Source: Planotetraspora silvatica (GTDB taxonomy: Bacteria; Actinomycetota; Actinomycetes; Streptosporangiales; Streptosporangiaceae). From it: DNA of 64,000 bases. The translations under genes were made by a program, and so were the position numbers. Location: NCBI RefSeq assembly GCF_016863315.1, contig NZ_BOOQ01000009.1:62001-126000 (forward strand), read 5' to 3'. The notes beneath the pieces were generated by a model. The model saw only the letters and a list, made by a program, of their open reading frames with translations. It was not told the origin of the DNA and ran no database searches. Below, piece by piece: positions 34,027-44,191 of the stretch (the stretch's first letter is position 1; each line of letters begins with the position of its first letter).

Positions 34027-34754
34027 ATGAGGCGGGCGAAATGGTTCTGGGGCTTGCGGACGACCATGCAGACCTCGTCGTTCGTGCCGGAGAGGCGGTC
34101 ACCGGACAGGGCGGCGACGGCGCCGCAGACCGCTTTGACGAGTCCGGCGTGCGGCCCACGCCGGGCCGGGCCGGTCGCGCCGGAGTAGTCCTCGGCGATC
34201 ATCAGGCCGCGCATCAGGCAGTACGCCTGGATGCCCTCACGGGAGGCGATCGGCTCGTAGACCGCCGGTAGCGGGCCCACGGACCCGGCGGGCATCAGGC
34301 TCCTCCACAGGGCCCCCCGCAACCAGGAGGGCGCCATCCGGTCGCAGAAGCCGTACGCCGACCTGCGATCCCTGGCCTTGATCAGCAGCAGGCCGCCGGG
34401 CCGGAGCCCTCCGACCAGGCGGTCGAGCACGAGCTCGGCGTTGTGGATGCGTTCCAGCAGGAACGACACGTGGACCACGTCGAAGGAGCGCGGCGGGATG
34501 GGCACCTTGCGCATGTCGTCGAGGTACCACGCGTCCAGGTCCTGGCGTGAGGCGGTGTGGGCGCGCAGTGGCGGCAGGTCCTCGTCCACCCCCGTGACCA
34601 GGGGATCGGATCGGCCGACGTCCAGCGTGCCGCCCCGTCCGCATCCGGCGACCAGGATGTCGAGGCGCCGCCCCAGCTGCTCGGTCCACTGCTCGCGGAC
34701 TCGCTGACCGAAAACGTCATCCTCGCCGACGGGCGACCACTGAACCTCAGGCAT
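34023..34754 (-). CDS. SAM-dependent methyltransferase (class I)
   Basis: A 243-aa protein with motif I ILVAGCGRGGTL (33-44), motif II GVDED and the post-motif FDVVHVSFLLERI; later GLRPGGLLLIKARD. Substrate unknown. ATG 34754 chosen; GTG 34772 is possible. It converges on the sigma remnant and its stop overlaps that remnant's stop. Confidence 0.8.
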   Translation of the reverse strand: MPEVQWSPVGEDDVFGQRVREQWTEQLGRRLDILVAGCGRGGTLDVGRSDPLVTGVDEDLPPLRAHTASRQDLDAWYLDDMRKVPIPPRSFDVVHVSFLLERIHNAELVLDRLVGGLRPGGLLLIKARDRRSAYGFCDRMAPSWLRGALWRSLMPAGSVGPLPAVYEPIASREGIQAYCLMRGLMIAEDYSGATGPARRGPHAGLVKAVCGAVAALSGDRLSGTNDEVCMVVRKPQNHFARLI

Positions 34755-34926
34755 GCCACAGAGCGTAACCACCTAAGTGCGATGAGTAGAGCATTTGCGG
34801 TGCCGGGGTTTCGGCGGCTTCGGGGCTCCTGCCCGGTGCGGGGGCCGACGGGCGTAGCCTGGGTAACCCCGGTCCATATCTGGCTCGGGCCATTTCGCTT
34901 GCCGTCGTGGGGCTCTGAAGGCATAA

Positions 34927-37900
34927 ATGTCTCTTTCCGGACTGCTCGATCTTGTCGCCGCCGAACCGAAACTGGCCGCCGTTCTCGAAGGAGCCGGCGG
35001 CTCCGCCGATCCCGGCGCCGACCTGATCGCGCCGTCCGCGCTCCGGCCGCTGGCCGTGGCCGCCCTCTCCCGTGTCCGTCCCGTGCTCGCGGTGACCGCG
35101 ACCGGCAGGGAGGCCGAGGACCTCGCCGCCGCCCTCACCGGGCTGGTCGACGAGAGCTCGGTGGCGGTCTTCCCCGCGTGGGAGACCCTTCCGCACGAAC
35201 GGCTCTCGCCCCGGAGCGACACGGTCGGCCAGCGGCTCGCCGTACTGCGCCGCCTGGCCCACCCGGTCGCGGGCGACCCGAACGCAGGGCCGCTCCAGGT
35301 TGTCGTCGCCCCTGTCCGCTCGTTGCTGCAGCCGATCGTGTCCGGCCTCGGCGACCTCGAGCCCGTACGGCTCAGCGCGGGTGACGACGCCGATCTCGAC
35401 GACGTCGTGGCGCAGTTGGTCGGCAACGGCTACCACCGCGTCGACATGGTCGAAAAGCGCGGGGAGGTCGCCGTCCGCGGCGGCCTGCTCGACGTCTTCC
35501 CGCCCACCGAGGAGCACCCGCTGCGGCTGGAGTTCTGGGGCGACACGGTCGAGGAGATCCGCTGGTTCAAGGTCGCCGACCAGCGCTCGCTGGAGATCGC
35601 GCAGGACGGCCTGTTCGCCGCGCCCTGCCGCGAGCTGCTGCTCACCGACGACGTACGGCTACGCGCCCGCGAGCTGGGGGAGGAGCACCCCGCGCTGAAG
35701 GAGGTGCTCGACCAGCTCGCCGAGGGTGTGCCGGTGGAGGGCATGGAGGCGTTCGCCCCGGTCCTGGCCGGCTCGATGGACCTGCTGCTCGATCACCTGG
35801 CCGTCCGCTCGGCCGTGTTCGTCTGCGACCCCGAGCGCATCCGGAGCCGGGCCGTCGAGCTGGTGCGGACCAGCCAGGAGTTCATGGAGGCGTCCTGGAT
35901 CACCGCCGCCGCAGGCGGGGAGGCGCCGATCGACCTCGAGGCGGCCGCGTTCCGGACGCTGGAGGACGTTCAGGGCCACGCCCGCGAGCTGGGCCAGGCG
36001 TGGTGGAGCATCGCGCCCTTCGGCGACGGGGCCGAGCTGGACGCCCATGACGTCGAGGCCTACCGCGGCGACACCCAGCGCGCGCTGGCCGACATCAAGG
36101 GGTGGCTGGGCGCGGGCAAGTCGGTCGTGCTGCTCAGCGAGGGCCACGGCCCGGCCGACCGCATGGTCGAGCTGCTCAAGGGCGTCGACGTGGCGGCCAG
36201 GCTGACGCCCTCGCTCGACGCCCCGCCGCCGCGTGACGTCGTCCAGGTCACCACCGGCCGCCTCGACCACGGATTCGTCATCCCCGGCCTGGCCGTACTG
36301 ACCCATCTCGACCTGGTCGGGCAGAAGGCGTCGACCAAGGACATGCGGCGGCTGCCGTCGCGGCGCCGCAACATGGTCGATCCGCTCCAGCTGAAGGTCG
36401 GCGACCACGTCGTGCACGAGCAGCACGGCGTGGGGCGCTACATCGAGATGGTCCAGCGCACGATCCAAGGGGCGACCAGGGAGTATCTCGTCATCGAGTA
36501 CGCCAAGGGCGACCGGCTCTACGTGCCGACCGACCAGCTCGACGAGGTCACCCGCTACGTCGGAGGAGAGGCGCCGACCCTCAACCGCATGGGCGGCGCC
36601 GACTGGGCCAAGGCCAAGACCAAGGCCAGGAAGGCCGTCAGGGAGATCGCGGGCGAGCTGATCCGGCTCTACTCGGCCCGGATGGCGTCCCCCGGCCACG
36701 CCTTCGCGTCCGACAGCCCCTGGCAGCGCGAGATGGAGGACGCCTTCCCGTACGCCGAGACCGGCGACCAGCTGGAGGCGATCGACGAGGTCAAGCGGGA
36801 CATGGAACGACCGGTCCCGATGGACCGTCTGATCTGCGGCGACGTCGGGTACGGCAAGACCGAGATCGCGGTGCGGGCCGCGTTCAAGGCGGTCCAGGAC
36901 GGCAAGCAGGTCGCCGTGCTCGTGCCGACCACGCTGCTCGTCCAGCAGCACCTGTCGACGTTCGGCGAGCGGTTCGCCAGCTTCCCCGTCACGGTGAAGC
37001 CGATGTCCCGCTTCCAGACCGACGGCGAGGTCAAGGAGACGATGGAGGGGGTCAGGAACGGCGCCGTCGACGTCGTGATCGGCACCCACCGCCTGCTGTC
37101 GCCCGAGGTCAGGTTCAAGGACCTCGGCCTGATCATCGTGGACGAGGAGCAGCGGTTCGGCGTCGAGCACAAGGAGGCCATGAAGCACCTCCGCACCCAG
37201 GTCGACGTGCTCGCCATGTCGGCCACGCCGATCCCGCGCACGCTGGAGATGGGCCTGACCGGCATCCGCGAGATGTCCACGATCCTCACCCCGCCTGAGG
37301 AGCGCCACCCGATCCTCACGTTCGTCGGACCGTACGACGAGAAGCAGATCGCGGCGGCGATCAGGCGCGAGCTGATGCGCGACGGCCAGACCTTCTTCGT
37401 GCACAACCGCGTGCGCAGCATCGACAGGGTGGCCGCGCGGCTCCACGAGCTGGTCCCCGAGGCGCGGATCGCCGTCGCCCACGGCCAGATGAACGAGCAC
37501 CAGCTCGAAAAGATCATGGTGGACTTCTGGGAGCGCAACTTCGACGTGCTCGTCTGCACCACGATCGTCGAGTCCGGCCTCGACGTGCCCAACGCCAACA
37601 CGCTCATCGTGGATCGGGCGGACAACTACGGCCTGTCGCAGCTGCACCAGCTTCGCGGCCGGGTGGGGCGGGGACGCGAGCGCGGCTACGCCTACTTCCT
37701 CTACCCGCCGGAGTCCCCGCTGACCGAGACCGCACACGAGCGGCTCGCCACGATCGCGCAGCACACCGAGATGGGCGCGGGCATGTACGTCGCGATGAAG
37801 GACCTGGAGATCCGCGGCGCCGGCAACATCCTCGGGGCGGAGCAGTCGGGCTTCATCGCCGGCGTCGGCTTCGACCTCTACGTGCGGATGATGTCCGAGG

Positions 37901-38424
37901 CCGTGCAGGAGCAGAAGTCCAAGCTGTCCGGGGAGCCCGAGGTCGAGGAGCGGACCGACGTCAAGGTCGAGTTGCCGATCAACGGGCATGTGCCTCACGC
38001 TTACGTGACGTCGGAGCGGCTGCGGCTCGAGGCGTACAAGCGCATCGCCGCGATCGCGTCCGAGGACGACATCGCGGCCGTCCGCGACGAGCTGACCGAC
38101 CGGTACGGCAGGCCGCCGCAGGAGGTGGACAACCTCCTGGAGGTGGCGCGGTTCCGGATCAAGGCCCGCAAGGCCGGGCTGACCGACGTCACCCTGCAGG
38201 GCCAGCAGATCAGGTTCGCGCCCGTGGTTCTGCGGGACTCCCAGCAGGTGCGGCTGCAGCGGCTGTATCCGCGGTCGATCGTCAAGCAGGCCACCGAGGT
38301 CCTGCTGGTGCCGGTGCCCAAGACCAAGCCCATCGGCGGTCAGCCGCTGCGGGACCTGGAGCTGCTGAAATGGTGCGGAGACCTGGTCGACGCCATGTTC
38401 CTTGAACCCATACGGGTACAGTGA
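34927..38424 (+). CDS. mfd: Transcription-repair coupling factor
   Basis: An 1165-aa protein of normal Mfd length. It displaces stalled RNA polymerase and recruits UvrA. N-terminal UvrB-like domain, RNA-polymerase-interacting region around VGDHVVHEQHGVGRYIEM, helicase motif I CGDVGYGKTE (about 637-646), motif II DEEQ (739-742), motif VI HQLRGRVGRG and the C-terminal D7 domain. ATG 34927. Followed by the surA-like gene in the standard actinobacterial order. Confidence 0.97.
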   Translation: MSLSGLLDLVAAEPKLAAVLEGAGGSADPGADLIAPSALRPLAVAALSRVRPVLAVTATGREAEDLAAALTGLVDESSVAVFPAWETLPHERLSPRSDTVGQRLAVLRRLAHPVAGDPNAGPLQVVVAPVRSLLQPIVSGLGDLEPVRLSAGDDADLDDVVAQLVGNGYHRVDMVEKRGEVAVRGGLLDVFPPTEEHPLRLEFWGDTVEEIRWFKVADQRSLEIAQDGLFAAPCRELLLTDDVRLRARELGEEHPALKEVLDQLAEGVPVEGMEAFAPVLAGSMDLLLDHLAVRSAVFVCDPERIRSRAVELVRTSQEFMEASWITAAAGGEAPIDLEAAAFRTLEDVQGHARELGQAWWSIAPFGDGAELDAHDVEAYRGDTQRALADIKGWLGAGKSVVLLSEGHGPADRMVELLKGVDVAARLTPSLDAPPPRDVVQVTTGRLDHGFVIPGLAVLTHLDLVGQKASTKDMRRLPSRRRNMVDPLQLKVGDHVVHEQHGVGRYIEMVQRTIQGATREYLVIEYAKGDRLYVPTDQLDEVTRYVGGEAPTLNRMGGADWAKAKTKARKAVREIAGELIRLYSARMASPGHAFASDSPWQREMEDAFPYAETGDQLEAIDEVKRDMERPVPMDRLICGDVGYGKTEIAVRAAFKAVQDGKQVAVLVPTTLLVQQHLSTFGERFASFPVTVKPMSRFQTDGEVKETMEGVRNGAVDVVIGTHRLLSPEVRFKDLGLIIVDEEQRFGVEHKEAMKHLRTQVDVLAMSATPIPRTLEMGLTGIREMSTILTPPEERHPILTFVGPYDEKQIAAAIRRELMRDGQTFFVHNRVRSIDRVAARLHELVPEARIAVAHGQMNEHQLEKIMVDFWERNFDVLVCTTIVESGLDVPNANTLIVDRADNYGLSQLHQLRGRVGRGRERGYAYFLYPPESPLTETAHERLATIAQHTEMGAGMYVAMKDLEIRGAGNILGAEQSGFIAGVGFDLYVRMMSEAVQEQKSKLSGEPEVEERTDVKVELPINGHVPHAYVTSERLRLEAYKRIAAIASEDDIAAVRDELTDRYGRPPQEVDNLLEVARFRIKARKAGLTDVTLQGQQIRFAPVVLRDSQQVRLQRLYPRSIVKQATEVLLVPVPKTKPIGGQPLRDLELLKWCGDLVDAMFLEPIRVQ

Positions 38425-38519
38425 CCGCGGATTGGCGGTCTCACGGCGCTCGCGCGAGATCGCGCAAAAGACAGAGAACCGGCACAATTGCCTGGCCGGT
38501 GTCCTCGGGAGGATCGTTC

Positions 38520-39143
38520 GTGAAGTCATATCAAGTGCGCGTCGCCGTGGCCGTCGCGGTGGCCGGTGTCGCATTGAGCGCGTGTGGCCCCGTGCAGGCC
38601 GGCGCCGCGGCCATCGTGGGCAAGGAACGCATCGCCGCCAGTGACTTGGACACCAAGATCCAGGACTTCCGCAAGGATCTGGCCGCCCACAAGATGACCG
38701 AGGACCAGCTCGGCCTCAGGATCCCGTTGACGCAACTGATCCTGCTTCGGCTGGCCAACGACGAGCAGTACATCCAGCTCGGCAAGCAGCGGGGCATCGC
38801 CGTCACCCAGCGGGACATCGACGACGTCATCGCGTCGCAGGGCGGCCAGTCGCAGACGGACGCGGCGCTGCTGCAAAGTGGTGTCCCGCTGTCCATGGGC
38901 CGGGAGTTCATCAGCTCGCTGATCATCCAGCAGAAGCTGGTCGAGCAGGCGGGCGGTGGGGTCGATCAGCAGAGCCAGCAGGCCGCTCTGCAGAAGGTGA
39001 CCCAGGAGGCCGACACCAAGGTCCCGATGCGCTTCAGCCCGCGGTACGGCAAGTTCGACGCCCAGCAGGGGTTCCTGCCCGACGAACGCTTCGGCAAGGT
39101 TCCCGCCCCCGAGCAGCCCCCCGCCGCCGCCCCTCCCGCGTGA
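38520..39143 (+). CDS. SurA N-terminal-domain lipoprotein
   Basis: A 207-aa protein with a lipoprotein signal (lipobox LSAC, C22) and a SurA-N helical chaperone domain (VGKERIAASDLDTKIQDF ... QRDIDDVIASQ); the peptidyl-prolyl isomerase domain is absent. Probably an extracytoplasmic chaperone. GTG 38520 has GGGAGG upstream. Its stop codon (39141-39143) is the TGA of the first core in the second repeat array. Confidence 0.85.
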   Translation: MKSYQVRVAVAVAVAGVALSACGPVQAGAAAIVGKERIAASDLDTKIQDFRKDLAAHKMTEDQLGLRIPLTQLILLRLANDEQYIQLGKQRGIAVTQRDIDDVIASQGGQSQTDAALLQSGVPLSMGREFISSLIIQQKLVEQAGGGVDQQSQQAALQKVTQEADTKVPMRFSPRYGKFDAQQGFLPDERFGKVPAPEQPPAAAPPA

Positions 39144-39479
39144 TCATGCACACATTCGGTGCCGGCCGTACGGACCTGCGCGAACTCTCGGCGTGATCAT
39201 GCACAAGTTCGTGAAAAGGCCCCTTCGCCTGCCACGACTCATTTCGTGATCATGCGCGGATTCGTAAAGTTCCACACTGATCTGCGGGAGGAAGGTTCGT
39301 GATCATGCAATTGCATGATCACGAATCGCGTTTCCCCTGCGTGACGCACCTTCCGCCGAGCCTGCGCATGATCACGCACGGAGAAGTGGCTGGTCGGAGC
39401 CGAATCCACGAACCCGTGCATGATCACGCGTGGGAAAGCGGCCGGTCAGGGGCCGATCCACGAACCCGTGCATGATCAC
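39140..39479. repeat. Mirror-symmetric array of the same 12-bp core, 4 forward + 4 inverted copies
   Basis: Forward cores at 39140, 39193, 39246 and 39299 (all 53 bp apart); inverted cores at 39311, 39364, 39416 and 39468 (53, 52, 52 bp). Cores match GTGATCATGCAC with one change at 39246 (CGC end) and at the centre. The two innermost copies join as a perfect 30-bp palindrome (39296-39325, half-site TTCGTGATCATGCAA). It fills the surA-mazG gap, starting in the surA stop codon and ending 29 bp before mazG. Confidence 0.95.
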
Positions 39480-39508
39480 GGGCAAAAAGGGTGAGGGAGG
39501 CTGAGGGT

Positions 39509-40465
39509 ATGGCGTTGGTGGTTGTCACCACTTCTCCGCGAGTGGCTCCGGGGCTGTTGACCGGGCAGGCGTGGGCGGCACTCCGTTCGGAGCGCGTCCT
39601 CACCGGGTCCGCCGGCCATCCTGTCCTCCCCTATCTGGAAGAGGCCGGAATCCACGTCGACGTCGGGACCCCCGACCCGGCCGCCCTCGCCGCCGAGGGC
39701 AGCACGGGCACGGTCGTCTGGCTCGCCGCCCAGGACGGCGACGAGGACCTGATGCGCGCCATCGGCCACGCCGCCATCGCCATGGCCGACCCGCCCGTCA
39801 TCGAGGTGATCCCCGGCTCGTACGACCTTCCGGGCGCCAGGCTGCTCGACCTCGTCCAGGTCATGGACAGGCTCCGCCGTGAATGCCCGTGGGATCGCAA
39901 GCAGACCCACGAGTCGCTCGTCCCCTATCTCGTCGAGGAGGCCTACGAGGTCCTGGAGACGATCGACCAGGGGGACTTCACGGCGCTCAGGGAAGAGTTG
40001 GGCGATCTGCTGCTCCAGGTGATGTTCCACTCCCGGCTGGCCCAGGAACGGGGCCAGGAGAGCGGCTTCGACATCGACGACGTCGCGACGGGGATCGTCG
40101 AGAAGTTGGTCCGCCGCCATCCGCACGTCTTCGCCGGCACCACGGTCTCGGGCGCCGGAGAGGTGAGCGACAACTGGGAGACGATCAAGTCGGCCGAACG
40201 CGCGGCCAAGGGCGAGACCGACTCCGCGCTGAGCGGCGTGCCCATGGGGCAGCCCGCGCTCTCCCTCGCCGCGCAGATGCTCCGCCGGGCCGGACGCGCC
40301 GGCGTCCCCGCCTCCCTCGCCGGCGACCTCCCCGACACGGTGGGCGCGCGCCTGTTCGAGCTTGTACGGCTCGCGCAGGACGAAGGGCTCGATCCCGAGG
40401 CCGAACTGAGGGCGGTGACGCGCGAGTACCGGCGGCGGATCGAGGAGTGGGAGATCGAATCCTGA
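39509..40465 (+). CDS. mazG: Nucleoside triphosphate pyrophosphohydrolase MazG
   Basis: A 318-aa protein. The MazG domain (about 118-240) has the acidic metal motifs EEAYEVLETI and REELGDLLLQVMFHS and CPWDRKQTHESL; it hydrolyses NTPs to NMP plus pyrophosphate and removes damaged nucleotides. Residues 1-110 keep a shortened relic of a tetrapyrrole-methylase-like domain, as in mycobacterial MazG. ATG 39509 with GGGAGG upstream is preferred over GTG 39491. Confidence 0.92.
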   Translation: MALVVVTTSPRVAPGLLTGQAWAALRSERVLTGSAGHPVLPYLEEAGIHVDVGTPDPAALAAEGSTGTVVWLAAQDGDEDLMRAIGHAAIAMADPPVIEVIPGSYDLPGARLLDLVQVMDRLRRECPWDRKQTHESLVPYLVEEAYEVLETIDQGDFTALREELGDLLLQVMFHSRLAQERGQESGFDIDDVATGIVEKLVRRHPHVFAGTTVSGAGEVSDNWETIKSAERAAKGETDSALSGVPMGQPALSLAAQMLRRAGRAGVPASLAGDLPDTVGARLFELVRLAQDEGLDPEAELRAVTREYRRRIEEWEIES

Positions 40466-40518
40466 CAGATGAGACACGCCGGGAGAATGGTCTGCCCCCG
40501 AGCCGTGGCGGCTGGTAA

Positions 40519-41850
<1,332 letters not shown>

Positions 41851-41909
41851 CCCGAAAGGGCGCAGCAAGCCGTACGGAACCGGAGACGGAAACCGGAAGG
41901 GGTGTCGCG

Positions 41910-42326
41910 TTGGCGAAGCGACCGCAGCTCACCGGGCGAGCGGCCATCCTCGCGGTGGTCGTGTGCGCGATTTCGATGAGCCTCGCCTACCCCATCCGGG
42001 AGTACGTCGCGCAGCGGCGGCAGATCGCGCAGCTCGAGCAGCAGCAGACCCAGGCACTCAGGAACCTGCAGAAGCTCGAGGAGCGCCGCAGGCAGCTGGA
42101 GGACCCGGAGTACATCAAGCGCCAGGCCAAGGAGCGGCTCCATTATTGCGAGCCCGGCGCGAAGTGTTTCGTGGTGCTCGACGCGGGCGAGGGCAAGGCC
42201 GCGGCGAAGGCGGGGGCCAAGCCGGCGGAGCAGGCCCCGTGGTATCTCACGCTGTGGCAGTCGGTCGAGGCGGCCGACAGCGGGCGCGACGCCGTGCAGG
42301 CGAGTGTGCAGACGGGCCAGGAGTGA
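41910..42326 (+). CDS. Septum formation initiator, FtsB/DivIC-like
   Basis: A 138-aa bitopic membrane protein: one membrane segment (about 11-28), then a heptad coiled coil (VAQRRQIAQLEQQQTQALRNL) and the conserved YIKRQAKERLHYCEPG, as in the FtsB/DivIC divisome family. TTG start at 41910 with AAGGGG upstream. Stop overlaps the DUF501 ATG. Confidence 0.88.
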   Translation: MAKRPQLTGRAAILAVVVCAISMSLAYPIREYVAQRRQIAQLEQQQTQALRNLQKLEERRRQLEDPEYIKRQAKERLHYCEPGAKCFVVLDAGEGKAAAKAGAKPAEQAPWYLTLWQSVEAADSGRDAVQASVQTGQE

Positions 42327-42853
42327 TGGCGAGGAGTTCGACAGTGGTGGATCAGGCCGATCTGGCCGCGGTGGAGGCCCAGCTCGGGCGTTCTCCGCGC
42401 GGGGTGCGGGCCGTCGCGCACAGGTGCCACTGTGGCCTGCCCGACGTACTGGAGACCGCTCCGCGGCTGCCCGACGGATCACCGTTCCCCACGCTGTTCT
42501 ACCTGACCTGCCCCAAGGCGGCGTCGGCCATCGGCACGCTGGAGTCGTCGGGCCTGATGAAGCTCATGCAGGCCAGGCTGGCGGAGGACCCCGAGTTGGC
42601 CGCGGCGTATCTGGCGGCTCACGAGGACTACCTCGCCCGGCGGGATCGGGCCGCGAGCGAGGACGGCCTGGAGCCGCTTCCCCGCGACATGCAGACCGCC
42701 GGCGGCATGCCCGACCGGGTCAAGTGCCTGCACGCCCTGGTCGCCCACGAGCTGGCCGTCCCGGGAGCCAACCCGTTCGGCCGTGAGGCTCTCGACGCCC
42801 TGCCCGAATGGTGGGCGGAAGGGCCCTGCGCCGAAGCCGGGGAGTCGTCGTGA
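42326..42853 (+). CDS. DUF501 family protein
   Basis: A 175-aa actinobacterial conserved protein of unknown function, nearly always between divIC and ppx. Cysteine/histidine pairs (HRCHCGLPDV, TCPKAAS, RVKCLHALVAHE) hint at metal binding. ATG 42326 overlaps the upstream stop; its own stop overlaps the ppx GTG. No activity can be assigned. Confidence 0.85.
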   Translation: MARSSTVVDQADLAAVEAQLGRSPRGVRAVAHRCHCGLPDVLETAPRLPDGSPFPTLFYLTCPKAASAIGTLESSGLMKLMQARLAEDPELAAAYLAAHEDYLARRDRAASEDGLEPLPRDMQTAGGMPDRVKCLHALVAHELAVPGANPFGREALDALPEWWAEGPCAEAGESS

Positions 42854-43794
42854 GGGTCGCGGCCGTCGACTGCGGCACGAACTCGGTGCGCCTCCTCATC
42901 GCCGATATGACCGACGTCGCGGACGTGGCGTCAGGGGCCGGTGAGCCGGTCGACATCGAGCGCCGGATGGAGATCGTCCGCCTGGGTCAGGGCGTCGACC
43001 GCACCGGACGCCTCGCGCCCGAGGCCCTGGAGCGCACGTTCACGGCGATGCGGAGCTACGCCAAGCTCATCGCCGAGCACGCGGGGCCGTCCGGATGGAT
43101 GCCGGTCCGGGTCGTGGCCACGTCCGCGACCAGGGACGCGTCCAACCGGAGCGAGTTCGTGGCCGGGGTCACCGAGATCTTCGGCGTCGAACCCGAGGTG
43201 GTGACGGGCGACGAGGAGGCGCGGCTGTCCTTCACCGGCGCCACGAGAGGCCAGGACACCGGGGAGCCTCCGTACCTCGTGGTGGACATCGGCGGCGGGT
43301 CGACCGAGTTCGTCGTCGGCTCCGGTGCCGTCCAGGGGGCGTTGTCGGTGGACATCGGCTGCGTACGGCTGACCGAACGGCATCTCAAGGGAGATCCGCC
43401 GGAGCCTGAGACGGTGAAGGCGGCGATCGCGGACATCGAGGCGGCCATGGACCGGGTCGAGGCCGTCGTGCCCGTCAGGGACGCGCGGACCCTGGTCGGT
43501 CTCGCGGGCTCGGTCACCACGGTCGCGGGCATCGTCCTCGGCCTGCCCGCCTACGACCCCGCGCGGATCCACCACTCCCGCATCCCCGCCGCGCAGGTCC
43601 ACGAGGTCTCCGCGCGGTTGCTGGAGATGACCCGGGAGGAGCGCGCGGCCATCCCGGTCATGCATCCCGGCCGGGTGGACGTCATCGGCGCGGGCGCGCT
43701 CATCCTCGACCGCATCGTCCGCCGGTACGGCTTCGCCGAGGTCGTCGTCAGCGAGCACGACATCCTCGACGGGATCGCCTGGTCCCTGGTCTGA
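42850..43794 (+). CDS. ppx: Exopolyphosphatase / guanosine pentaphosphatase
   Basis: A 314-aa Ppx/GppA ASKHA-fold enzyme: phosphate-1 loop DCGTNSVRLLIAD, phosphate-2 loop VVDIGGGSTEFVVG and adenosine-like GLAGSVTTVAG. It degrades polyphosphate or pppGpp. GTG 42850 overlaps the DUF501 stop (GTGA). With ppk, MutT1 and the CYTH-CHAD protein it makes four polyphosphate-related genes in this window. Confidence 0.92.
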   Translation: MRVAAVDCGTNSVRLLIADMTDVADVASGAGEPVDIERRMEIVRLGQGVDRTGRLAPEALERTFTAMRSYAKLIAEHAGPSGWMPVRVVATSATRDASNRSEFVAGVTEIFGVEPEVVTGDEEARLSFTGATRGQDTGEPPYLVVDIGGGSTEFVVGSGAVQGALSVDIGCVRLTERHLKGDPPEPETVKAAIADIEAAMDRVEAVVPVRDARTLVGLAGSVTTVAGIVLGLPAYDPARIHHSRIPAAQVHEVSARLLEMTREERAAIPVMHPGRVDVIGAGALILDRIVRRYGFAEVVVSEHDILDGIAWSLV

Positions 43795-43838
43795 TCCACG
43801 GTTCGTCTCCCTCGAATCGTGGAGATCTTGCCGCTATT

Positions 43839-43861
43839 ACGCAATGCATAGTACTGTGCGT
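43839..43861. promoter_or_regulatory. Probable PadR operator/promoter
   Basis: ACGCA at 43839 and TGCGT at 43857 flank ATGCATAGTACTG, an inverted repeat directly before the PadR start; likely the autoregulatory site. Confidence 0.4.
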
Positions 43862-43864
43862 CGC

Positions 43865-44191
43865 GTGGACAGCAGCCAGCTCCTCAAAGGGGTCCTCGAT
43901 GTCGCCGTCCTCGCGGTGCTCGCCAAGCGGGACAGCTACGGCTATGACGTCGTGCGCAGTCTGCGTGAGGCCGGCCTGGAGGACGTGGGCGACGCCTCGG
44001 TGTACGGCACGCTGCGCCGGCTCTTCAAGGCCGGGGCGCTCAACTCCTATGTGGTCGCGTCCGACGAGGGCCCGCACCGCAAGTACTACGGCCTGAACGA
44101 CGTGGGCAGGTCGCTCCTCACCTCGTCGGCGACGACGTGGGCCTCGTTCGCCGCCACCATGAACCACCTGCTCAAGGAGGTTGCCTCGTGA
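43865..44191 (+). CDS. PadR-family regulator
   Basis: A 108-aa winged-helix regulator (LLKGVLDVAVLAVLAKRDSYGYDVVRSLREAGLEDVGDASVYGTL, then HRKYYGLND wing). GTG 43865 is chosen because ATG 43844 lies inside the operator-like repeat. The stop overlaps the start of the HAAS membrane gene; such PadR-HAAS pairs are common and the membrane protein is thought to be regulated with the PadR protein. Confidence 0.82.
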   Translation: MDSSQLLKGVLDVAVLAVLAKRDSYGYDVVRSLREAGLEDVGDASVYGTLRRLFKAGALNSYVVASDEGPHRKYYGLNDVGRSLLTSSATTWASFAATMNHLLKEVAS

